A stretch of 24,529 nt of DNA. Source: Thermoplasmata archaeon. Lineage in GTDB: Archaea; Thermoplasmatota; Thermoplasmata; Lutacidiplasmatales; UBA184. Every line of letters starts with the position of its first letter. The first letter of the stretch is position 1. Shown here in pieces: positions 1 to 7,395 of the stretch. The notes below the pieces were generated by a model that saw nothing but the letters and a program-made list of their open reading frames with translations, ran no database searches and was not told where the DNA came from. The stretch spans positions 1-24,529 of the forward strand of contig JASHVA010000010.1 of NCBI GenBank assembly GCA_030039715.1, read 5' to 3'. A program made the position numbers and the translations under genes.

Positions 1-63
1 GTCCGCGCGCATCGCCTCGGCGAGCCCGCGGTTGACGGCCTGGACCAGCGTCAGCTCAGCCAT
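1..63 (-). CDS. 2-oxoacid dehydrogenase E1 component, beta subunit (partial, 5' end only)
   Basis: Only the first 21 codons are in the window; the gene continues past the left edge. The translation begins MAELTLVQAVNRGLAEAM, the typical N-terminus of pyruvate/branched-chain 2-oxoacid dehydrogenase E1 beta subunits (consensus like M-x-LTLVQAIN-x-AL-x-E-x-M). The start ATG lies inside the end of the E1 alpha gene: the eight bases 56-63 belong to both, which fits translational coupling and a fixed alpha-beta ratio in the alpha2beta2 heterotetramer. E1 beta binds the diphosphate and pyrimidine of thiamine diphosphate together with alpha. Identity is inferred from the short N-terminus plus its position directly after E1 alpha. 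Confidence 0.85.
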   Translation of the reverse strand, partial: MAELTLVQAVNRGLAEAMRAD

Positions 64-1147
64 GCGACCCTCCCGGCGCGACCGGATGTTCGGACGCCTC
101 GCGTCGCTCCTCGTCAAGACGCGGGGTCGGTGACGCGAAGATGTCGTCGAAGATCGAGTCGGGGTCGAGCGGGGGTTCCTGCTCGGCCTGGGCGAACACC
201 GACACGACCTCGGCGCGAGCCTCCTCCCAGATCTTCTGATCGGCGGCCTCGTCGAGCAGCTTCGCCGCGAGCAGTTCGCCGCGCAACCGCACGAGGGGGT
301 CCCGCTCCTTCCACTGCGCGACCTCCGCATCGCTCCGGTACCGCTTGGGGTCGTCGGAGGTCGAGTGCGGCCCGAGCCGGTAGACCTGGGCTTCGATCAA
401 CGTGGGCCCGTCGCCGGCGACCGCCCGGGCCCGGGCGTCCCGGACCGCACGGTGGACCGCGGCGAGGTCCGTGCCGTCGACCACCACGCCCGAGAAGCCG
501 TAGGCCTCGGCCTTCTCCGCGAGCGTCTTGCTGCGGGTCTGCTTCTCCCGGGGGAGGGAGATCGCCCACTGGTTGTTCTGGCAGAAGAAGATCGTCGGCG
601 TTCGGAACACGCCCGCGAAATTCATTCCGGCGTGGAAGTCGTTCGAGCTGGTCGCGCCATCGCCGAAGAACGCCACCGCGACGATCGGGTCCTTCCGCCG
701 TTGGGCCGCCATGGCGGCGCCGACGGCCTGCGTGATCTGGGTGCCGATCGGGCTCGACGCGGTGACGAAGTGCTGGTCGGCGAACCCGAAGTGGTTCGGC
801 ATCTGCCGCCCCTTCGTCAGATCCGCCGAGTTGCCGAGCAACTGATCGAGGATCGACTTGAGGGTCGCGCCTCGCGCGAGCGCGACCGCGAGCTCACGAT
901 ACGCGGGGAACATCCAGTCCTCCGGACGGACGGCGAAGGCGCATCCGACCTGGGCGGCTTCCTGCCCCATGAGGGGCGCGTAAAAGCCGATCCGCCCTTG
1001 GCGCTGGAGCGAGAGGCAGCGTTCGTCGATCGCTCGGGCACGGACCATCAACCGGTAGCCGGCGAGCGTTTGCTCCGGGGAAAGCTCCCCCGAGCTCTCG
1101 GGGCCGGGCGACGCGGCGCCCTGCGCGACCGACTCGGCCGACGCCAT
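56..1147 (-). CDS. 2-oxoacid (pyruvate/branched-chain) dehydrogenase E1 component, alpha subunit
   Basis: This 363-residue protein is the thiamine-diphosphate-binding alpha subunit of a 2-oxoacid dehydrogenase complex, which decarboxylates a 2-oxoacid and passes the acyl group to lipoyl-E2. The ThDP motif is clear: GDG at residues 162-164 and NN at 191-192 (FFGDGATSSNDFHAG ... CQNNQWAIS). The conserved loop YRLGPHSTSDDP at 256-267 corresponds to the phosphorylation-loop region of mitochondrial homologues. Length is normal for the family. The gene overlaps E1 beta by 8 bases. A TATA-like box (TTATAT) is centred about 26 bases upstream of the ATG, so the mRNA is probably leaderless. Thermoplasma is known to have a functional branched-chain-type complex of this family; the substrate here (pyruvate, branched-chain 2-oxoacids, possibly acetoin) cannot be decided from sequence alone. 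Confidence 0.93.
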   Translation of the reverse strand: MASAESVAQGAASPGPESSGELSPEQTLAGYRLMVRARAIDERCLSLQRQGRIGFYAPLMGQEAAQVGCAFAVRPEDWMFPAYRELAVALARGATLKSILDQLLGNSADLTKGRQMPNHFGFADQHFVTASSPIGTQITQAVGAAMAAQRRKDPIVAVAFFGDGATSSNDFHAGMNFAGVFRTPTIFFCQNNQWAISLPREKQTRSKTLAEKAEAYGFSGVVVDGTDLAAVHRAVRDARARAVAGDGPTLIEAQVYRLGPHSTSDDPKRYRSDAEVAQWKERDPLVRLRGELLAAKLLDEAADQKIWEEARAEVVSVFAQAEQEPPLDPDSIFDDIFASPTPRLDEERREASEHPVAPGGSHG

Positions 1148-1169
1148 CCTCGTGCGGACCTACCCGCTC

Positions 1170-1183
1170 GATATAACACTACG
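1170..1183 (-). promoter_or_regulatory. TATA-box promoter of the E1 alpha/beta operon
   Basis: Read on the minus strand the segment is CGTAGTGTTATATC. Its TTATAT core is centred about 26 bases upstream of the E1 alpha ATG, the usual archaeal TATA-to-start-site distance, so transcription would start at or next to the ATG. The first 11 bases (CGTAGTGTTAT) are identical to the box upstream of the regulator gene at 7396. Functional assignment is inferred from position and composition. Confidence 0.55.
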
Positions 1184-1283
1184 GACGTTGGCGGTGTCGT
1201 ACCGGCCTCGGGAATCGCCCTACCTCGGCCCCGACTCCGAGGTAGCGTTCCGTGACCTCTTCCCGTGCGCTAAGGATAAGGAG

Positions 1284-1290
1284 ACAAATA
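1284..1290 (+). promoter_or_regulatory. TATA-like box upstream of the ABC exporter operon
   Basis: ACAAATA lies about 35 bases upstream of the ATG at 1323 in otherwise GC-rich DNA, which would give a leader of roughly 8-10 bases. A very similar element (CAAATAC) sits at the same distance upstream of the minus-strand SDR gene at 7186. No strong Shine-Dalgarno sequence precedes the ATG. The rest of the 175-base divergent gap contains the E1 alpha promoter and nothing else recognised. Confidence 0.4.
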
Positions 1291-1322
1291 CTGGCTTTCG
1301 CGTGGCGCGCGCCCTACCGTAA

Positions 1323-2306
1323 ATGCCCGACACTCCGGCGATCGAGGTTCGAGGGGTCACACGGCTGTTCGAGAGCCGCAAGGGGTTCCTCTTCCGCGAG
1401 CACACCCGCACCGAGGCGCTCCGCGGCGTCGACCTTGCCGTACGGTCCGGATCGATCTACGGTCTCCTCGGTCCGAACGGTGCCGGGAAGACGACGCTGG
1501 TGAAGATCCTCTCGACGCTGCTGCTGCCGACCTCGGGGTCGGCGCGCGTCCTCGGGCACGATGTGGTCGAGGACTCCGAATGGCTCCGTCCCCGGATCGG
1601 TCTCGTCCTCGGGGGCGAGCGGGGACTGTACAACCGCGTCAGCGCCCGCGACAACCTGCGCTACTTCGCGGACCTCTACGGGATACCGGGCGGCGAGAGG
1701 GAAGCCCGCATCGCGGCCGTTCTCGAGCGCGTCGACCTCCTCGCGGCCGCGGACCGGCGCGTCGAGGAGTTCTCCCGCGGGATGAAACAGAAGCTCCACA
1801 TCGCCCGCGGGATCCTGCACCGGCCCGAGGTGCTTTTCCTGGACGAGCCGACGATCGGACTCGACCCGAAGAGCGCGCGGGAGACGCGGAAGCTCGTGCG
1901 CTCGCTCGTCTCGGACGGCGTCACGATCCTCTTGACCACGCACTACATGTTCGAGGCCGAGGAGCTCTGCCCCGAGATCGCCGTCCTCTCGAAGGGCCGC
2001 ATCGTGGCGCACGACACCGTCGCCGGTCTGCGGCAGCTGGTCGGAGGTGATCGGACGTTGGAAGCGGAAGCGTACGGCTTCGACGATCGCGAGGTCGACG
2101 CCGTACGGCGACTCCCGGGCGTCTCTAAGGTCGTGAGCGAAGAGTACGGCCCCCGCACTCGACTCACGCTCCGGCTGCGGAGTCTCCAAACGAGCCCCGA
2201 CGACGTGGCGGCGGCGCTCCCCGGGCACTCGGAGCTCTCCGTCCGTGAGCGACGCACTTCGCTCGAGGACGTCTACCTCGATCTTGTCGAGGAGGAGGCG
2301 CACTAG
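1323..2306 (+). CDS. ABC exporter ATP-binding protein (DrrA/ABC-2 type)
   Basis: The 327-residue protein is the cytoplasmic ATPase of an ABC-2 exporter. Visible motifs are Walker A GPNGAGKTT (residues 50-58), a degenerate signature FSRGMKQ (150-156) replacing LSGGQ, Walker B VLFLDEP (170-176) with the D-loop GLD (179-181), and the switch histidine H207. The Q-loop region reads LGGERGL (97-102), without glutamine, a variant seen in DrrA-like exporters. The C-terminal 90 residues (after about 230) form the accessory domain usual in this subfamily. The stop codon abuts the ATG of the first permease with no spacing, so the three genes form one operon. The substrate (drug, lipid, polysaccharide or other) cannot be predicted. 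Confidence 0.93.
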   Translation: MPDTPAIEVRGVTRLFESRKGFLFREHTRTEALRGVDLAVRSGSIYGLLGPNGAGKTTLVKILSTLLLPTSGSARVLGHDVVEDSEWLRPRIGLVLGGERGLYNRVSARDNLRYFADLYGIPGGEREARIAAVLERVDLLAAADRRVEEFSRGMKQKLHIARGILHRPEVLFLDEPTIGLDPKSARETRKLVRSLVSDGVTILLTTHYMFEAEELCPEIAVLSKGRIVAHDTVAGLRQLVGGDRTLEAEAYGFDDREVDAVRRLPGVSKVVSEEYGPRTRLTLRLRSLQTSPDDVAAALPGHSELSVRERRTSLEDVYLDLVEEEAH

Positions 2307-3116
2307 ATGACGACGGTCGAGGTCCCCCGCATCTCGCGCTCCCGGGCCACCAGCGCGTCGCTCCGACTCTCGTTCCTGATGTTCATGGCCGACCCCCAGT
2401 GGCTGATACCGTCGATGATCGCCCCGGTCGTTTTCGGGCTCGTCGCCTTCGAGCTGTTCCGGGGCTCGGGACCATACTACCTCACCTACGCAATCCTCGG
2501 CGCCGGCATGATGTCGATGTGGGGCCAGACGCTCTACGGCAGCGGCTGGGCGATCGGCCAGGACCGGGAGTTCGGGACGCTCGAGCCGACGGTCCAGTCG
2601 CCGACGCCGTACGTGTACGTGGTGCTCGGGCGGGTTCTCTGGAACGTGATCTCGGGTTTGATCGGCGGAGGGATCGTTTACCTCGTCGTGCTCGCCGCCG
2701 CCGGCTCGCCCCCGGCCGTCCCGGATCCCGTCGGGTTCGTCGTGCTCTTCGTCTTCGTGATGCTCACGCTCGCGAGCGTCGGGATCCTCTTCTCCGCCGC
2801 CTGGGTCTACACCCGCTACTCCGGCTTCATCCAGAACGTCGGCGAGTTCGCCTTCTACGTCGGCACGGGCTGCATGTTCCCGGTCGTGCTCCTCCCGTTC
2901 TGGACGAACCCGATCGCGCTGATCTTCCCGCCGACCTGGGCGCTCGATGCGCTGCGGTACCTCGCGATCCCGGGGTACGTCGGCTTCGGCTGGGGGTTCT
3001 GGCCCGACATCGCCGGCGCCGTTGCGACCACCGCGATCTACGTCGCGATCGCGAGCACGGTCTTCAAGCGGGTCGAGCTCCACGTGCTCTCGAAGGGCGA
3101 CCTGAGCGATTACTGA
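2307..3116 (+). CDS. ABC-2 type transporter permease, first subunit
   Basis: A 269-residue integral membrane protein with about six hydrophobic segments. After the first two it carries the cytoplasmic coupling region DREFGTLEPTVQSPTP, equivalent to the conserved E-x-G-T-hydrophobic motif of ABC-2 permeases (compare EKQQGTMEHLLVTP in the next gene). It starts immediately after the ATPase stop codon and is followed 18 bases later by a second permease, so the transporter is probably a heterodimer of the two permeases on an ATPase dimer. The N-terminal 20 residues are polar and presumably cytoplasmic. Transported substrate unknown. Confidence 0.88.
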   Translation: MTTVEVPRISRSRATSASLRLSFLMFMADPQWLIPSMIAPVVFGLVAFELFRGSGPYYLTYAILGAGMMSMWGQTLYGSGWAIGQDREFGTLEPTVQSPTPYVYVVLGRVLWNVISGLIGGGIVYLVVLAAAGSPPAVPDPVGFVVLFVFVMLTLASVGILFSAAWVYTRYSGFIQNVGEFAFYVGTGCMFPVVLLPFWTNPIALIFPPTWALDALRYLAIPGYVGFGWGFWPDIAGAVATTAIYVAIASTVFKRVELHVLSKGDLSDY

Positions 3117-3125
3117 GGGGAGGAG
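3117..3125 (+). promoter_or_regulatory. Shine-Dalgarno site of the second ABC-2 permease
   Basis: GGGGAGGAG directly follows the TGA of the first permease and lies 9 bases before the ATG at 3135. It fixes the start and indicates leadered, Shine-Dalgarno-dependent translation for this internal operon gene. Confidence 0.6.
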
Positions 3126-3134
3126 TCCGTTTCG

Positions 3135-3959
3135 ATGCTCGCGTCCGCCACCCCCAGCGTCCCCCGCGTCTCGTTCTGGCGGACGTTCTGGTCGAACGCG
3201 GTCATGGCCCCGCGGACGACGCTCGGCTTCATGCGGATCGACTTCGTCCTCGGCACGATCTTCATCATCCCCCTGACGCAGATGGTCTTCTTCGCCTTCG
3301 TCGTGCAGGTCGGCGGCGGGGGCGCCTCCGAGATCGCCTTCACGGCCCTCGGCAACGCCGTCGCGACGGTCACCTACTCGAGCGTCTTTTCCGTCTGCCA
3401 GACGACGGACAGCGAGAAGCAACAGGGGACGATGGAGCATCTCCTCGTCACCCCGGCGAACCGGTTCGCGCTCTACTTCGGCCGCGGGATCCTCCCCATC
3501 CTGATCTCCTTCGCGACCGTGACCGTCGGGATCTTCTACGCCGTCACGCTGTTCGGCGTCCAGGTGGCCCCCGGCTCGCTGCCCGCCCTCGCCGGCGCGA
3601 TCGCCCTCACGGCGTTCGCGATGGTCGGCTTCGGTCTGCTGCTCGGCGGCGTAGCGCTCTACCTGCGGACGTCGATCATCCTCGCAAACATCTTCCTCTT
3701 CATCGGGCTCTTGCTGTCGGGCGTCAACTTCCCCACCTCGCAGCTCCCCCCCGTGCTCCAGTGGATCGGCTACGGGTTCCCGCTGACGTGGGGTCTCGAC
3801 GCGATCCGCGCGGCGGCCGCCGGAGATCCGCTCGGGACGGTCGCCCTGTACTACGTGGCGGTGCTCGCCGCGGGCGCGATCTCCTTCGGCGCCGCGATCG
3901 GCCTCTGGGAGTACTTCGAGCACCGGGCCTTCGCGACCGGCAGCATCGCCCGGTACTAG
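3135..3959 (+). CDS. ABC-2 type transporter permease, second subunit
   Basis: A 274-residue polytopic membrane protein with six predicted membrane segments. The conserved ABC-2 cytoplasmic motif is DSEKQQGTMEHLLVTPANR at about residues 93-111, followed by the amphipathic LYFGRGILPI stretch. The segment LLLSGVNFPTSQLPPVLQWI matches the late periplasmic loop typical of these permeases. It is paralogous in fold but clearly diverged from the preceding permease. It ends only 10 bases from the stop codon of the convergent aprA gene, with no obvious terminator in between. Substrate unknown. Confidence 0.88.
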   Translation: MLASATPSVPRVSFWRTFWSNAVMAPRTTLGFMRIDFVLGTIFIIPLTQMVFFAFVVQVGGGGASEIAFTALGNAVATVTYSSVFSVCQTTDSEKQQGTMEHLLVTPANRFALYFGRGILPILISFATVTVGIFYAVTLFGVQVAPGSLPALAGAIALTAFAMVGFGLLLGGVALYLRTSIILANIFLFIGLLLSGVNFPTSQLPPVLQWIGYGFPLTWGLDAIRAAAAGDPLGTVALYYVAVLAAGAISFGAAIGLWEYFEHRAFATGSIARY

Positions 3960-3969
3960 GGGCCCGCCC

Positions 3970-5805
3970 TCAGATCAGCGCGTGGACCGGCCGGGTGAAG
4001 AGCCGCCAGTCGCCGGTCGCCGGATCGTAGACGGAGTTCACGAAGCAGTGCCAGTGCTCGTCATCGACCTTGGGGTGATCGGCACGGTAGTAGTACCCCG
4101 GCCACCGGGTCTCGGTGCGGAACCGGGTGTGGCGAAGCACCGACTCGGCCGTCCAGACCCGATGTTCGAGCTCCCAGGCCCGGCCGAGCTGGTGGAGGTC
4201 GGCCGCCCCTACCGCGGCCAGGTCCTGCTTCAGGTGGCCCAGCTGAGCGAGTCCCCGTCCGAGCAGATGGTCGTTGGTCGTGTAATTCGATCCGACCCCG
4301 CCCCCGTACTCGTCCATGATCTTCTCGAGACGGTGGAGCGCCTGGTCGGGGAAGAGGAGATCCGGATGGACGACCCCGCTCGTCACCTTCGGTCGGGAAC
4401 CGAGGTAGCGGACGAGGGGGGCGAAGACGGCGGCCCGCAGCGACTCGACCGTCCCGTCCGCGACAGGCGCCGGCTCCGGATGGTCGGCGAGGAATCGGAT
4501 CGCCCCCTTAGCGGCCAGCCGTCCTTCGGTGAACGAGCCGCTCGAGAACTTGTGGGCGGAGCCGCCGACCGTGTCCCCCGCTCCGAAGAGGCCGACGATC
4601 GTGGTCATCCGGTTGTACCCCCAACGGTAGTCTTCCGGGCTCAGGTCCGCGGGTCCGCTGGTCCACGCTCCCGCGCAGACCGCGTGCGAACCGAGCACGT
4701 ACGGTTCGGAGAGGATCAGCTCGGACGGCTCCCTGCTCGGGTCCGTCCCTTGCGCCGCCCAGGTCACCGCCTGGCCGACGGTCATGTTGAGGAACGCCTC
4801 CCAGGCGACCGTCTCCTTCTCGGGGGAGTCGATCACCCGCTCCGTGTGCATGAGGATCGGTCCGCGGCCCTCGAGGATCTCGCGCAGCATCAGGTCGTTG
4901 CGCAGACATGTGGGGAGGGGCGTGGCGTCGGCGTAGGCGCCGACCCGCTCGCGCAGGGACGGCCGCCGCGCGACCTCGTAGTTCTCTCCGGCGGCGTTGG
5001 TCGCGACCGCCTTGAGGTAGAGGAAGAACGCGCCGACCGGACCGTAGCCGTCCTTGAAGCGCGTGACGACGAGCCGGTTCTCCATCTGCGTCATCTCCGC
5101 TCCGAGCCGGATCAAGAGCGCGTACGCCGAGCCGGTCGACCAGGGGGGATACCAGGTCCTGCCCCAGCCTTCGCCGGACGAGCGTGGCCGGAAGAGATGT
5201 GAGGCACCGCCCGCCGCCACGATCACGGCCCGGGCCCGGTAGATCCGGTACGTGCCGTCCCGAACCGAGAACCCCACGGCGCCCGCGATGCGGTGAGGAT
5301 CCGAAGCGCTCGGCAAGAGATGGGTGATCAAGACGTGCTCATCGACCTGGGTGGCGGCGGCCCGGGCGGCTTCCGCGATGATCGGCTTGTACGACTCCCC
5401 GTGGATCATCACCTGCCAGCGACCCTCGCGGATGTACTTGCCCGACGCGTCCGTGAAGATCGGCAGCCCCCACTCGTCGAAGAGGTGCACCGAGGAGTCG
5501 ACGTGGCGCGCCACGTCGTAGACGAGGTCCTCGCGCGAGAGCCCCATGAGGTCGTTCCGGACGTAGCGAACGAAGTCCTCGGGGCGGTTCTCGCCCCAGC
5601 GCATGCCCATGTAGCAATTGATCGCGCTCAGCCCCTGAGCGACCGCGCCGCTGCGCTCGATCGCGGCCTTCTCGACGACGACGATCTTGAGGTCGCGTCC
5701 CCAGTATCGGGCCTCGAAGGCGGCGCCGCAGCCGGCGAACCCTCCCCCGACGATCAGCAGGTCACAGTCAACGACGGTCGGCGACGACGGAACACCGTCC
5801 TCCAT
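3970..5805 (-). CDS. aprA: Adenylylsulfate (APS) reductase, alpha subunit
   Basis: The 611-residue flavoprotein interconverts APS and sulfite plus AMP in the cytoplasm, as the catalytic subunit of AprAB. The N-terminus has the FAD-binding motif LIVGGGFAGCGAA (17-29), followed by the AprA hallmark RSGAVAQGLSAINCY (51-65). Further hallmarks are VVTRFKDGYGPVGAFF (246-261), YVLGSHAVCAG (369-379) and RWGYNRMTTIVGLFGAGD (394-411), then the HKFSSGSFTEGRLAAK segment. N63, R249 and H374 sit where the active-site Asn, Arg and His of characterised AprA are expected. Length is close to normal. It follows aprB by 16 bases with a G-rich run (GGGGGGAT) before the ATG. No ATP sulfurylase, Qmo complex or dsr genes are in the window, so direction (reduction or sulfite oxidation) is open. 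Confidence 0.95.
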   Translation of the reverse strand: MEDGVPSSPTVVDCDLLIVGGGFAGCGAAFEARYWGRDLKIVVVEKAAIERSGAVAQGLSAINCYMGMRWGENRPEDFVRYVRNDLMGLSREDLVYDVARHVDSSVHLFDEWGLPIFTDASGKYIREGRWQVMIHGESYKPIIAEAARAAATQVDEHVLITHLLPSASDPHRIAGAVGFSVRDGTYRIYRARAVIVAAGGASHLFRPRSSGEGWGRTWYPPWSTGSAYALLIRLGAEMTQMENRLVVTRFKDGYGPVGAFFLYLKAVATNAAGENYEVARRPSLRERVGAYADATPLPTCLRNDLMLREILEGRGPILMHTERVIDSPEKETVAWEAFLNMTVGQAVTWAAQGTDPSREPSELILSEPYVLGSHAVCAGAWTSGPADLSPEDYRWGYNRMTTIVGLFGAGDTVGGSAHKFSSGSFTEGRLAAKGAIRFLADHPEPAPVADGTVESLRAAVFAPLVRYLGSRPKVTSGVVHPDLLFPDQALHRLEKIMDEYGGGVGSNYTTNDHLLGRGLAQLGHLKQDLAAVGAADLHQLGRAWELEHRVWTAESVLRHTRFRTETRWPGYYYRADHPKVDDEHWHCFVNSVYDPATGDWRLFTRPVHALI

Positions 5806-5821
5806 CGGATCCCCCCGGGGG

Positions 5822-6262
5822 CTAGCCCGGGACGGCGGAGATCGTGGGCAGGGCCTCGACCGCGAGGTAATCGGGCTCGAACGCGAGGAGCTCCCCGGCG
5901 ATCTGGTCCGCCGACGGGGCCGGTTCCTTCGCCGGGGACGGGGTAGAGCCCCACTTCCCCCGGCGTACCGGGAAGGAGAACTCCTTCACGGTGCCGTCGC
6001 GCATCCGAATCGTCCAGTAGATACGGTCCGGCGTTCGGTTCGGCACGACGCGGTGGCCCAGCGGAGCGAAGTCGGCGTAGCCGCGGACGTCGATCGCCCC
6101 CTCCGGGCAGGCCTTGACGCAGGCGAAGCACTCCCAACACATCGCCGGCTCGACGTTGAACGCGCGGCCGTGGTTAGGATCGATGTGCATGATGTCGGAC
6201 GGGCAGATGTCGACGCACTGCATGCAGCCCTTGCACTTCTCGGGAGAGACGAACGTCGGCAT
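5822..6262 (-). CDS. aprB: Adenylylsulfate (APS) reductase, beta subunit (2x[4Fe-4S])
   Basis: The 146-residue iron-sulfur subunit passes electrons to the FAD of AprA. It has two cluster-binding motifs: C10, C13, C16, C20 (CKGCMQCVDICP) and C42, C45, C48, C52 (CWECFACVKACP). Trp43 in MCWEC is the conserved tryptophan thought to lie on the electron path. The segments PSDIMHIDP and AIDVRGYADFAPLGHRV are diagnostic for AprB rather than a generic ferredoxin. The C-terminal extension that wraps around AprA is present (about residues 65-146) and ends with a linker rich in Ala, Pro and Glu. Order aprB-aprA is the usual one. No clear TATA box is seen in the 88 bases upstream; read-through from the upstream SDR/DUF1059 pair is possible. 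Confidence 0.95.
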   Translation of the reverse strand: MPTFVSPEKCKGCMQCVDICPSDIMHIDPNHGRAFNVEPAMCWECFACVKACPEGAIDVRGYADFAPLGHRVVPNRTPDRIYWTIRMRDGTVKEFSFPVRRGKWGSTPSPAKEPAPSADQIAGELLAFEPDYLAVEALPTISAVPG

Positions 6263-6350
6263 CGCGCGGTAGAACCGGACGGGGGCGTGCGACCCGGGAG
6301 CTCAAGAAAAGGATTGCTCCGCGCGCGGTCCCGACCGCCGAGCGCGGTTC

Positions 6351-6548
6351 TCACGCGGTTCGCAGCTCCGAGGTCACGCGCTCGGCGAGCTCGGGAGGGA
6401 GCGCGCTGAGCCCGTGGGCGCATCGGGCGTGCTCCCGGAATCGGCTCTCGATCTCGCTGGGCGAGGCCGAGCGGATCTGCCACTCGCACGCGAAGCCTAG
6501 GTCCCGGCACGCGAGGGCTCTTCGCGAGGGCGGCGCGGCGTCGCTCAT
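6351..6548 (-). CDS. DUF1059 family small protein
   Basis: A 65-residue protein starting at the ATG 6548-6546; a longer in-frame extension to 6806 is low-complexity Arg/Gly sequence lying inside the SDR gene and is not credible. The core LACRDLGFACEWQIRSAS ... EIESRFREHARCAHGLSALPPELAERV matches the DUF1059 pattern (an N-terminal CRDLGFDC-like motif, then an H-A-x-x-x-H-x helix). These proteins are thought to be small metal-binding or stress-linked proteins, but no activity is established. The ATG overlaps the TGA of the upstream SDR gene in ATGA (6548-6545), so the two are translationally coupled. Confidence 0.8.
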   Translation of the reverse strand: MSDAAPPSRRALACRDLGFACEWQIRSASPSEIESRFREHARCAHGLSALPPELAERVTSELRTA

Positions 6549-7186
6549 GCGGACGCCACCGTGAATCGGCGCCGCACGTGCCGAGGGGTCTCGACCTCGT
6601 CGGCGACCGCGACCGCGTAGTCCTCGGCCGAGATGCGGCTCACCCCGTTCGCGTCGACGAGCAGTTGATCGCCGCCGGCCCGGTAGCGACCGGTCCTCGC
6701 CCCGGGTTCGACCACGGCCGCGGGCGAGATCACCGTCCACTCGAGCTCGGGCTCCTCCCGATAGATCGACAGCGCTTCGCGATGGGCGTCCGCGACCGGC
6801 TTCCACTCTTTCGGAAACTCGGGAGTGTCGGCGAGATGGACCCCCGGTCGGACCTCCAGGCTGCCGGCGCCCCCGACGACCACGAGGCGGCGGACGCCGC
6901 CCTTGCGAAGGCCCTGCAGCAGACCTCGGGTCGCCCCCAGGATGACTTCCGGCGACTGGCCAGCCCGCGGGCCGATCGCGGAGATGACCACGTCGGCTCC
7001 GCGGACCGCTTCCGCCACGCTGGTCGGGTTCGTGACCTCCGCGACGACGCCGAAGAGCGGCGGCTTGGGTGCCTGGGCTTTTCCCCCCGCCTGCGAGACC
7101 ACCCGGATCGTGTGGCCGCGATGGACGAGTTCGCTGGTGATGCGGCTGCCGATCATCCCCCCACCACCAAAGACGACGACCCGCAT
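6545..7186 (-). CDS. NAD(P)-binding atypical SDR / NmrA-YwnB-like protein
   Basis: A 213-residue Rossmann-fold protein beginning MRVVVFGGGGMIGSRI. The glycine motif GGGGMIG (7-13) fits NAD(P)-binding atypical SDRs of the YwnB/NAD(P)H-binding (PF13460) type. The later segments VISAIGPRAG, LVVVGGAGSLEVRPG and WTVISPAAVVEPG match the family's conserved strands (GxGS and SP-containing motifs). The canonical catalytic YxxxK is absent, as usual in this group. The reading frame extends upstream to 7369, but the extra 61 residues are not family-like, and a TATA-like CAAATAC lies about 37 bases before the ATG at 7186, so that start was chosen. Substrate and role are unknown. Confidence 0.85.
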   Translation of the reverse strand: MRVVVFGGGGMIGSRITSELVHRGHTIRVVSQAGGKAQAPKPPLFGVVAEVTNPTSVAEAVRGADVVISAIGPRAGQSPEVILGATRGLLQGLRKGGVRRLVVVGGAGSLEVRPGVHLADTPEFPKEWKPVADAHREALSIYREEPELEWTVISPAAVVEPGARTGRYRAGGDQLLVDANGVSRISAEDYAVAVADEVETPRHVRRRFTVASA

Positions 7187-7220
7187 CGGTCCCTTCCGTC
7201 GGGTCCGAGGTCGAAGCTCG

Positions 7221-7230
7221 TATTTGACGT
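7221..7230 (-). promoter_or_regulatory. TATA-like box of the SDR-DUF1059(-aprBA) transcript
   Basis: On the minus strand the bases read ACGTCAAATA, about 35-44 bases before the ATG at 7186. The CAAATAC core and its spacing match the box upstream of the ABC exporter (1284-1290). It supports the shorter start of the SDR gene. Confidence 0.4.
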
Positions 7231-7348
7231 TCGATGGACCGCCCGGATTCGTTCCGCCCTCAGTGCGAAGAATCGCCGAGAACGTTCTCGAATCTCGACG
7301 TGAGGGGGGCGACAATACTTCGGTCTGGTACGGATAACCCGCGGCGTT

Positions 7349-7363
7349 CGTAGTGTTATTATA
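7349..7363 (+). promoter_or_regulatory. TATA-box promoter of the regulator-peptidase-DUF5305 operon
   Basis: CGTAGTGTTATTATA lies 33-47 bases upstream of the GTG start at 7396. TATA-box spacing predicts transcription from about 7386. The first 11 bases are identical to the minus-strand promoter of the E1 operon at 1173-1183. The 209-base divergent gap holds this box and that of the SDR gene; nothing else was recognised in it. Confidence 0.5.
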
Positions 7364-7395
7364 GCGCACGTTGGTCCCCCCTCCGGCAGCTGCGC

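Noticed and set aside
1314..3923. An 869-codon open frame on the minus strand opposite the ABC exporter
   Set aside because: It is rich in Arg, Glu, Asp and Gly with no domain signature and lies exactly opposite three clear genes; such frames are typical of GC-rich DNA.
2399..4030. A 543-codon plus-strand frame overlapping both permeases
   Set aside because: It is dominated by Arg, Gly and Asp and has no membrane segments, whereas the overlapping frames are clear permeases with a Shine-Dalgarno site and operon spacing.
7187..7369. A 61-residue N-terminal extension of the SDR protein up to 7369
   Set aside because: The extension is not family-like, the Rossmann motif starts right at the internal ATG, and a TATA-like box lies between the two starts.
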